The notes under the pieces are model-generated. The model did not search any database and had not been told where the DNA came from. It was given only the letters and a program-made list of their open reading frames with translations. A DNA stretch of 64,000 bases from Buxus sempervirens (lineage: Eukaryota > Streptophyta > Magnoliopsida > Buxales > Buxaceae), in NCBI GenBank assembly GCA_947561395.2, contig OX387183.1, positions 42,266,901 through 42,330,900 of the forward strand, written 5' to 3'. This document shows, piece by piece, positions 55,231-64,000 of this stretch. The position numbers and the translations under genes are program-made. Position 1 is the first letter of the stretch. Every line of letters begins with the position of its first letter.

Positions 55231-55852
55231 AGGGTGGTAACACCCCGGATCCGTGTTGTTCAATAAAGGTATAACACGTCTCACGGAGTGTTAGGTAAGG
55301 ATCTAAAATAAGTGTGATCACTGGACAATCACCTAAGTTATACCATATCAGAGGGCACAACCAAATATTAACTAAGAAGTTCAAAAATAAACTTAATTAT
55401 AATCAAATGGTTCAACCTCAAACTACTTTATTACACTTCCAAATTAAAGAAATCAAAAGAGTCAAAGTTTCCAATCTAAAAATAAACCTACAAATCTAAG
55501 AATCGTAGTAATAGTCCTCCTCCCTATAAGTCTCAGTCGGATCTACCCCAGTACTCGCCTCACCAGGAGTATTTGAAAACAAAAACAAAACAAAGGAGTG
55601 AGATACGAATATTTTAGCGAGTAGCATATGCATGCAGAAATAGTTATCAACAGTTATAAATATGCATCGATAAATAACCAGCATGATCAAATCAACAAAG
55701 ATAATTCCGAAGGTTTAAATCCAATCCCATTAACAGTTTTACACAAAAGACCAACCACAATTACCGATTATACATCGAATGGTCAATGTCATGACTATTG
55801 TTTGAATTGATAAATTGACATGCCAAGGAGACATCCACACCTCCATATACAC

Positions 55853-55983
55853 AGTTCCAGCCTACTCAGGGTTTCGGAAACTCTGAAATGATGTCCTACT
55901 CAGGGTTTCGTCATCCAATGCCGGCCTACTCATCGGGTTTTGGCATTGACAACCAGGCCTACTCAGGGTTTCTGGCTGCTCTA
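55853..55983. repeat. Hairpin array, four units, constant loop (third copy)
   Basis: Arms are AGTTCC/GGAAACT, ATGATG/CGTCAT, AATGCC/GGCATT and CAACCAG/CTGGCTG around CCTACTCAGGGTTT or its CATCGGG variant. Confidence 0.75.
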
Positions 55984-56722
55984 CACCAGTTGTGGCAACA
56001 CACAAGGCCATGCAATTACATCAATAAACAATACTATCAAATTACTAAGCTTAGACAAGGATCCAAGTGAAGCTAAACCAAAACAAAATAACAACTACAT
56101 AAAACTCAGCATTTGCAAAACAATAACCAACCTTGGTCACCATCATGTATAACCCAATACAACGTATCACAAGTCATTCCAGACCAGAACAACAACTCAT
56201 GATATCTCAGTAAATATTCCAACCCAAAGCACATGTCCAACTGATAGTAAGATCCATTTACCCACACCAAGATAAATTTTACAAATACAGTTCAGCACCT
56301 TGAAATCAAGCAAACCAAGATTAAACAAATTCACAATCGAAAAACAATATAAGACATAAATAAAACTAAATCATTAACCCATAGTGACAGGAACAGCAAA
56401 ATAACTTACCAACAGTCCTTCAATTATCACTTCGGGAACTCATAAGCCTGCCAATAAATTTGACTTAATGATCTCCGGGTGTTTTAAGCAGATAAAATAA
56501 TTCTAATATCCTAATCTACTATTTGGCTAAGAGGTTGAAGCCTCAAAGTATCAAAATTGGGGTTGGATTGGTCAGCCGCACTCAATTTCGCATTTTAGTG
56601 GGTGCGCTGACTTCAGGCACTCGGCGCCAGGTCGGCGCCAACTCGGTGGACCCAAATCTTTAGATGCGCCAAACTGCCACTGAGGTAAATAGGTAGGCGG
56701 CAGCTAAACGAACACACCTTAC

Positions 56723-58532
56723 TGTGAGACATGGAAAAATAAATTTAATGACTTCCTCATTATCACACGGGATTGGTTAAAAACACAGAGTCACCACCAT
56801 TCAGTTTAGGTGTGAATGGACACCAAAATCATCGAATAAGCACAAAAACAAATTTAGGGTAAAAATAACCCTATTAAAAAAAACAACCAGAGATGGGTAA
56901 GGGGATTAGGTTATGAACAAGGGAAGGTGTTAGGCACCCCTATTCATCCACACAAGGTGGTTGCCAGGCATTGTTCATGTTTTTCAAAGGAAAAATGGCT
57001 TGCTACGAAAATCATAAAAAATCACGAAAAGACAAAAGTGTATGGTTTTTTCATACGAATAGCCTGATTGATTCAGAACTTTCAAACATGATCATACCAT
57101 CCCTAGGGTTTCATGATTAAAATAAAATTGAGATAAAATCAAATAAAACCAAAATAAAGTGAAAACTTCCAAAATCTGGCTTCAAGTTAAAATCTAGAAA
57201 TCTAGAAAAATATGATTTTTATAAAATATTGCAGAATTGAACTTGAACAATCCAGGACATAGATATAGCCCAAATTTCACATTAGATCAAGAAATAAAAA
57301 CCAAAAATACCCACGTTGATGAAGAACATCAAAAGGGAAGAACTTAGACTATAGGGTCTTCTTTTAAAAGTGAAAAAGGACTCAAAAACCACATCATGAA
57401 ACCCTAGAAGTTACTTTCAGGCTTCTGAATCCAAATCTATCATACTGATCATGATGGATTCAGGATCTTAACCTAATATCACAAAAATCATGAAAACAGT
57501 GTTGTAGGTGCAAAAGTGGTGAAAATCTCAATTTTAGGAGAAAAAGAGGATTTTATGCTATAAACATCATGGATTCATATGATTCATTCAGATTCAAAAT
57601 AAAACCATTAAAACATGATCATGATCAGGATATCCAAAGCAGCCACATCTCACAGATTAGAGCACATGGGGGTCTACCCTACAGATCCACCTGTTCTCTT
57701 TTCCCCTAGCTCTCTCTTCATCTTTTACGGCTAGAGAGGATTCTTGAGGTACTTGGAGATAGGTTTGGTATACAATCACAATCAAAGGCCTTATTTTAGA
57801 ACAAAGGAGAAAAGCAGATTATGGGGTTCTATTCTAGGGATCCACCTGTTCCCCTTTCCTTTAGCTCTCTCTTCACCTTTTATGGCTAGAGAGGATTCTT
57901 GAGGTACTTGGAGGCAGGTTTAGGAATACAAGTACGTGATGGCCTTATTCTACAGCAATGGAGAAGATCCTATTATCTCTAGAATTGAAGACAAAAAATA
58001 AAAGGGAAAATGGACTTAACTGGATTGAGCAAGCAGAGCAGTAAGGATTCCTCTCTTCTCTTGGAGCTCCTTGGACTTCAAAATTTTGTGGCCTTTTGCT
58101 TAAGAATCTCACATCTATTTATAGGCAAACCCAGGGGCATGATTGGTCTAGAGGGATATACCATGATCCACCAGATTGGATTAAAAATAGGGATAATGCT
58201 AATCCTTGGCCAACTAGGATAATTTGGACAAATAAATAAGATAATTCGCATATCCCAGAGATATATTTGGATGCAGATAAGGCTCAGAAATCGAGAAAGG
58301 ATAAATTCGCACAAAAACCCCTGTGCCCGTATATATATTACGGGCATGCCCTGCCCGTATTATTAATACGGGCACGCCGTGCCCGTATATCAACTACGGG
58401 CATGACCAGACTGTAAACAAAATATGGGCATGACCAGTTTGGCCAGATTTTATATTTTTTTGACCTATTTCAAATCCCAATTAATATTTTCAATTATTTT
58501 CTCATTTTTTAGTGCACTTTTGGGTGTCTACA
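56723..58532 (-). mobile_element. Solo LTR related to the 21 kb element, perfect target duplication
   Basis: 1,810 bp, TGTGAGACATGG to TTGGGTGTCTACA (reverse orientation), flanked by CTTAC on both sides (56718-56722 and 58533-58537). It carries a minus-strand TATA box CCTATAAATAG at about 58113-58123 and a mutated splice donor near 58020. Its palindromes at 58322-58440 use the TACGGGC word. Confidence 0.92.
58322..58440 (-). promoter_or_regulatory. TACGGGC palindromes in solo LTR U3
   Basis: Alternating GCCCGTA and TACGGGC arms occur, for example TACGGGC-atgccct-GCCCGTA and TACGGGC-acgccgt-GCCCGTA. Here the units are almost contiguous, so each arm can pair with either neighbour. Confidence 0.75.
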
Positions 58533-58714
58533 CTTACGATTCGTAACTCTCTGTTAACTCCAAAACTCCATGTCTAACCAAATTTTAGAACTCTGTAACT
58601 ATTTTCCGGTGGCTCTACCATCCCCGAAAGATGATCCAATGCAAAACGAATTTAATCTAACGTACTTCAAAATCACACCTCAAAATCTCATTGAAAACCC
58701 TAGTCCGAAACTAA

Positions 58715-60544
58715 GAGGGTGTTTGGTAACGTGTCTGAACACAGTTTTTTGGTTTTTTAAAACAGAAAACCGAAAATGTGTTTGGTTGAAAAAAATTTGA
58801 AACTGATTTTCAAAGAAACGGTTGAAAAATAACCCGGTTTTCAGAAACCGAAAAATTCCGTTTCTGAAAACGATGAACCGTTTTTTTGTCGGATGGTATT
58901 GTAGTAATTCTTTTTATTTTTTTTATTTTCGACAGAAACGACCCCAAGCTCTGGAACTCTGGCAATGGAGTCGTCTTCTTCCCTTAGAACCAAGCCGATC
59001 CCACCCTTCACGTGTCATTTCCACGGCCAAAGCCTCCACCTGCTGCAAAAGATTATTCTCCTCTTTCTGCCATACATTTCCGTGACTCAAGAAGCTCTCC
59101 ACTACTCGAGCATTCGCCTTCTAGTCCTCCTTACTCCCGGACTACATTGCCTCAGCTGTTCTTCCCGCCAAAATCCTGGAGACTTTGTCAGGATTGGCTG
59201 GAAAAGTGAACGGCGATGGCGAACGCTACGGGGGACAATGCACTTGAAGGTGATGAGGTTGTTGAAAGGTAATATTCCAGCGGGATTCGCCGGCGAAGTC
59301 GCATTGTTCCGAAAAAGACAATGTTATCCATTTCTGGAATTCGATAACAACGGGATCTCAGACGGGATAACGAGAAGAACTTCCCAATCGGGCAAGAGGA
59401 CTGAATCTGGAAGTAATGAATCACCCAAATATGAATTCTGGCGGCTATGACTCTGCAATTCTTCTCTGATTGCGTAGTTAAGCTTCTGGAGACTACCGGA
59501 TCGGTTCTCGAGACTAGCCGGAGAAGAAACATGATCTTTACCAAAGACTACCAGACGAGTGTTGTACGGATTTTCCGGCGCATATTTGCCAACTATGCGA
59601 GAGAGAGAGCGATAGGAGGAGGAGAGGCAGAAGAGCTTGCAGTTGAAGAGAAAGGAAGACGGCTTTTAAGTTCTCTCTTCCTCGTGTCAATTAATTTTCA
59701 TTTATACAAATTGCTCTGGTCACAAACTCTCCAGGCGGCTTTTGACCAGGGTACTTGAACCTAGATGCATAGCCTGCAGAGGCTACACGCATACCTCACT
59801 CTATATTTTATATTCCCAATTTAGCCTCATTTAGTTAAAAAATCACATATGCATGCTTACTATGGGTAACTCTTGTTGCTGGAATCAAATGGAGGAAGAG
59901 AAGAAACAAGACAAAGCCAGGATGGCTAGTGTTAAAGATTGGGGCACTAGAAACAAGGATGGGTGGAAGTTTTAAGAACAAGATTTAATGGTATCAACAA
60001 AAAATAGTTTTATATAAAGATACTCTAAAGTGACCATGTAAATGTTGGTTTTTATGGAGATGTTGGCAGAAGTGAATGCCATTTGGTTGGCTTTCTTGTG
60101 TTTCACTTTTTTTCTTAGAGATTATAGGTTCTTAGGCTATACCAATGCCTTTCTATACTACTGATGTTTTGTTTTGAAGAATGGTGTTTTTGAGAATATT
60201 ATTGTTAGCTTTTTAGATTGCAGTAATTACTACTTTATTATGCAATTGTTATTATGCTTAGAATGTAATTAGGGAAGAAGTTGATGGGATTTATCCTTTT
60301 TTTTTCATAGCAAATTTGTTTTAGTTCAATGGGCTTGCAGCATATTTGTTGATTTTGAAAACTTGAATCATTTTTTTTATCAATTGTTACCAAACGGGTT
60401 TTTTGTCACCTGTTTTCAAAAACCTAAAAAACAGTGATTGTTACCAAACGGGTTTCTTGTCATTTGTTTTCAAAAACCCAAAAACAGTTGGAACTGTTTT
60501 TAGTTTTCAAACTGTTTTTAAAAAAAACGTTACCAAACGGCCTC
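58715..60544. mobile_element. PIF/Harbinger-like element with captured sequence
   Basis: Terminal inverted repeats GAGGGTGTTTGGTAACG and (reverse complement) GAGGCCGTTTGGTAACG are flanked by TAA on both sides (58712-58714 and 60545-60547). Short TIRs rich in GTTTGGTA and a TAA/TTA target fit PIF/Harbinger (Tourist-like). No transposase is visible. The middle (about 58935-59760) looks like captured gene sequence. A direct duplication of about 58 bp containing TTGTTACCAAACGGG lies at 60383-60490. Confidence 0.6.
58962..59758 (+). pseudogene. Captured coding-like sequence inside the TIR element, unrecognised
   Basis: The segment has higher GC and longer frames than its surroundings: 58965-59450 (161 codons, starting MESSSSLRTKPIPPF), 59012-59209 and 59447-59758. 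I recognised no domain, and no single frame covers it. A minus-strand frame (59188-59544) overlaps. It may be a frame-broken piece of a host gene, as TIR elements often carry, or partly leader sequence. Its function is unknown. Confidence 0.4.
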
Positions 60545-60547
60545 TAA

Positions 60548-61196
60548 GACATTCCATAAACATTAAGTTCGGCTAATATCCAAGATCAAAATCCAAAACA
60601 CAGATTAAAATGATGCTACTCACCTCTTGTATGCTCAAATCCTTGCACTGGAACTCTGAGAACTGAAAGTGCAATATAAATCTTCTCCCACAACCTTCTC
60701 TGATCGTGTGATGGTTCCTGAATTGAAAGCTCGCTGATCATAGGAAACCCACGAGTCTGCTCTTCTCCCAAACGCCCTAGAACTCCAGCCGCTATCTTTT
60801 TTTTCAAAACTTAAGGTATGCGAAAACCTACGCACCTAAATACATGAAGTATTTATACTTACCCTACGCTTTGCTGCTTGACCAATTTTTAAACTCATGA
60901 TTTAGTACACACTCGCCCACAAGACTTCCCTACATACACAGCTTTCTAGCCTTTGATTCACTAACTTGACTCTCCACCTAAACACCCATAAATAAAGATT
61001 TTATTTATAACTCCTAAAGTCAAACAGCAATATACTTCTAATTAAATTTACACATTACTCACCTTATTTCATCTGACTTCATGCCTAATGTCTCAAATTC
61101 CAAATACACCCCTACTTGCCAAATTTTCTGCAAATTTCACCCATACAGACTTATTAATTCTCATAAAATAAACATGCAGAAATTCGGGGTTTTAGA
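60548..61196 (-). other. Remainder of the 55235 LTR, no gene
   Basis: AT-rich sequence similar in layout to about 24190-24560 (CTACTCACCT, then AACTCAAATC). Two overlapping minus frames at 60616-60835 lack domain features. Confidence 0.45.
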
Positions 61197-61572
61197 AAGG
61201 GGTACCTTAGTTATACAAAGGGAGTACCTTAATTATATAAGGGGGTGTACCTTAGGTAAAACAAAGGGGTACCTTAGGCATTCAAGTGGGGCACTTTAGG
61301 CAATACAAGGGGGTACCTTAAGTATATTGAAAGGGTACCTTAGGTATACAAGTGGGGTACCTTAGGCAACATATGGGGGTACCTTAGGCAACTTAAGTGG
61401 GGTACCTTAGGCAATAAAATGGGGTACCTTAGGTATTCAAGTGGGGTACCCTAGGCAACACATGGGGGTACCTTAGGCAACACATGGGGGTACCTTAGGC
61501 AACTCAAGTGGGGTACCTTAGGCAGTAAAAGGGGTACCTTAGGTATTTAAGTGGGGTACCTTAGGCAACACA
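61197..61572. repeat. GGTACC minisatellite, right part, about 17 units of 22 bp
   Basis: Units such as GGGGTACCTTAGGCAACA repeat with alternating tails (GGCAACACATG, GGTATTCAAGT, GGCAATAAAA). The 6-bp palindrome GGTACC is kept in about 14 of them. The run ends exactly where the next LTR starts. Confidence 0.9.
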
Positions 61573-64000
61573 TGTAAAACCCCGAATTTTCAGTAAATAA
61601 ATAAATAATAACTAAATATGAATATTTGGTATGTCAATAAATTTGTCAAAATAAATTAGAGAATAAACTTAGAAATCTCGGAAGAAATCGAGTGAGTAGA
61701 TGTAAATTATCAAGGGAATGGTATTTTGGCCAATTCATATTAATTATTGGTAAATAATTAAATACATAAATTAAGTTATTATTAGACTTGAGAAATAACG
61801 ATAGATTTAAGTTGGGTTTAGATTGCCAATTAATAATGATATTTATAGCTTGATAAGTGGAATAAGGGCATAATGATAAATATAGTTGAATTGGAGCCTT
61901 AAGTTGAGGAGACAAGAATTCTATTGAAGGATTTTAATTATAATTATAGAAGATCACAGTGATAGAGGAGATCAGGAGTTTGGCGCAAAATCTAACCATT
62001 GGATCGTGATAGATCGAGCTGAGAATTCAATAATTACGAAACTGTGTTCTAATTGGATGGTTGTCTAATGGGTGATGCATGTGTATTACGCAGGATCATG
62101 GGATATAAAAGAATAGGGTTTATACCCTAGAGAATACGTTTTAGTATTTGCTATTGTATTTGTCTGTTGGGTTATTTGACGGCCGAAAGAGAAGAAGAAC
62201 GAGAGAAAAAGAGAGAGACCGAGAAGAAAAGAGGAAGGAGGAGGGAGAGGGAGCGTGATCTTTGGTTTCTTAGTATCCCGGGAGTGTTTGGCATCTGTGA
62301 AGAGAGGAAACGATTGCTGGAAAGAAGAGGAAGAGGTGATCTCGCGTGAACAGAGGTAGGTAGCACCGTTTTCTCGTTCGTTTTGGTTTCCTGTAGTTTA
62401 TTCGATTCGATTGAATGATTTATGGTTGTATAAGTATGTAGATAGATTGATCTTATGCTTATAATAATGTTAGAACTGCTTAGAATAGGGAAAAATCGAA
62501 GATTTATACACTGTTTAGCCGCTTTCGTTAGAGCACCTACCTTGGAGAGGTCGGCGGTCCTTAGCGCTCTTAGGCACTAGTACAAAAATCCTTGGGCGCC
62601 GTCGACGCTTACTGAAAGAAGCTCGGCGATCGTGTTTTGAACTACCGCTAACCCTAGACCGCTTGAGCGACCCTGAGTGCTCTAAACAGAAAATCCAATT
62701 TTTTGTATTTTAATCCCTATTTCAATTCTAAACCATTTTTAATAAATTTTAATCATTACATAAGGTGTTTTAGGACCAAAATAAATTATCAAATACCCTG
62801 TTTTGGAAGAAAAATAAATAGGGAATTATTTTGGGAAATTAGTTGCCTAAACTTGATCTTAAATAAGAAATTCTAAGTTTAATGCAGATAAACCTTTATA
62901 GATTAGACTAATTAATTAAGAGACATTAATTTATATATCAGCAACCAGATTTTTACAAATAGAGACCTTATATCAGAAACCCAACCTAGTTGAACTACCT
63001 TTGATAAATTTTAAGTATCAGGATTATTAAGCCTTACTGGTAAGACTTTAAACCAGAAACTACCTTATCAACATTGGAGAAAGGACCTTATATACCTTTA
63101 GGCCACATTAGTTAATTGAATTGGGCTACTCTAAGTTTCTCTACTAAAATACCACATACTTTATTATGATATGTCACCACCCCTAAATTCTACCTGAACT
63201 TCTTATTAAATAGCAAGAACCATATTATCCCTAAACTTACATAAATAGCAAGTATCTTGTTACCCTTAAACTTTATTCTCTAAATTACCTTATAACTTTA
63301 CATAACCTTTAATTATCACATAACTAGACCGGGCCATTATGATTACAAACTAATGAACTGAATTTGGATCAAGACTTTGGATTAATGATTGAAACATTAG
63401 TCAACAACAATATAAACAACAATGAAATACAGATTCCTGATACAATGGCTTGGTGGCAAGTTTTATTAATAACTTGCTTGGTGGTAGAGATGTACTGTAT
63501 ATTACCTGCTTGGTGGCAGAGATTATTACCTGCTTGGTGGCAGAGATTATTACCCGCTTGGTGGCAGAGATATAACCCGCTTGGTGGCAGAGATATAACC
63601 CGCTTGGTGGTAGAGATAACCTGCTTGGTGGCGGAGACCCAACCTGCTTGGTAGCAGAGATTAACCGCTTGGTGGCGGAGATACCTGCTTGGTGGTGGAG
63701 ACATTACCCGCTTGGTGGCAGAGACATTACCTCCTGTGGGAGAGACATATTTCCTCCTGTGGGGCAGATGTATTTCCGATGGATTGCATCCTACAGGAGA
63801 GGTACCTCATGTGGGGGATATGTGTTTATGCGTGATTGCATCCCACATGGGGGATGGGTGTGTGAGTTACCACTGGAAGGTGAGGAAGCTATCTCCTACA
63901 GTAGAGGTAGATGCTAGGTGTTCACATCCTGTGGTAGAGTTATGCTATCTCATACAAGGGGTACCTATAGTCTTAGAGATGTGCATTCTCCTACGGAGTA
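61573..64000 (+). mobile_element. LTR of the 26287 family, opposite orientation, cut by the window edge
   Basis: Starts TGTAAAACCCCGAATTTTC, the reverse complement of the end of the 26287-29409 LTR, and follows it in order: word island at 62520-62690 (compare 28605-28760), then the co-varying array at 63447-63727 (compare 27427-27743), then GGATTGCATCC-type repeats. The far end lies beyond the window. No gene was seen; a purine-rich frame at 62167-62349 is compositional. Confidence 0.85.
63447..63727. repeat. Array of about 13 units, TTGGTG loop with varying stems
   Basis: Reverse-strand counterpart of 27427-27743. Units include CTGC-ttggtg-GCAG (several) and CCGC-ttggtg-GCGG (near 63664-63679), plus one-sided variants such as CCGC/GCAG that leave a G-T pair on one strand. 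Confidence 0.85.

Larger units (their letters stand above)
54693..55234 (-). mobile_element. Fragment of 22134-type LTR with hairpin array and GGTACC repeats
   Basis: Colinear with 22813-23240, then running into GGTACC-type repeats (about 55143-55230). The hairpin array is at 54896-55020. It is split from its left part by the LTR ending at 54692 and from its right part by the LTR starting at 55235. Confidence 0.65.
55235..61196 (-). mobile_element. Long LTR inserted in the GGTACC minisatellite, with two nested insertions
   Basis: It runs from TGGTAACACCCCGGATCC to TTCGGGGTTTTAGA, both termini with one changed base. Flanks GAGGG (55230-55234) and AAGGG (61197-61201) suggest a degraded target duplication, and the same minisatellite lies on both sides. 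Without the nested solo LTR (56723-58532) and the PIF-like element (58715-60544) it is about 2.3 kb. It is related to the LTR at 22134. Confidence 0.7.

Noticed and set aside
62167..62349. 60-codon Glu/Arg-rich plus frame
   Set aside because: Reflects a GA-rich tract in an LTR leader; the opposite strand is open too.

Overview
This is nuclear DNA from a flowering plant. The evidence is a spliced FANTASTIC FOUR-like gene, plant TATA boxes, CHG-type decay, and plant-specific transposons (Tat-lineage Ty3/gypsy, Cassandra TRIM, CACTA, Helitron, PIF/Harbinger-like). No tRNA or rRNA gene and no prokaryotic feature was found. Only one ordinary host gene is convincing, the FAF-like gene on the minus strand at 14266-15720. 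Nearly everything else is retrotransposon, much of it solo LTRs nested up to three deep.

Layout. 1-3272: internally deleted minus-strand Tat-lineage element (LTR end, polypurine tract, antisense promoter, gag-protease). 3273-3403: CACTA end. 3759-10775: long LTR holding a solo LTR (4789-8729), which holds a head-to-head pair of Cassandra elements joined by a U6 snRNA fragment (6179-7796). 13100-17400: FAF-like gene among MITE, Helitron and hAT-like sequence. 18597-22133: broken CACTA with TNPA- and TNPD-like remnants. 22134-29888: long LTRs carrying hairpin arrays, including a solo LTR (26287-29409, target duplication CACTG). 29889-51081: full-length 21.2 kb Tat element (target duplication GGTTC). 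51082-64000: further LTRs, including a solo LTR (56723-58532, target duplication CTTAC), a PIF/Harbinger-like element with captured sequence (58715-60544), and a GGTACC minisatellite split by an LTR.

The 21 kb element is the centrepiece. Its sense strand encodes gag, protease, reverse transcriptase, a degenerate RNase H, a second archaeal-type RNase H and integrase, all broken by stops and small indels. Its 3' half carries two antisense intron-containing genes: a DUF7745-like gene of two exons and a plant-mobile-domain gene of six coding exons. I derived both gene models by reading splice sites.

The most interesting signal is a palindromic word. In this element TACGGGC-N6/7-GCCCGTA recurs in both LTRs, in the 5' leader, just upstream of the TATA box of the first antisense gene, and upstream of the second. 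The left-hand element uses a different word (GTATCCGAC-N7-GTCGGATAC) in the same two kinds of place. Unrelated long LTRs carry hairpin arrays in which the loop is constant while the stems differ and co-vary. Together these suggest fast-evolving structured cis-modules that are kept matched within each element. Everything here comes from reading by eye. No alignment, folding or database search was run.
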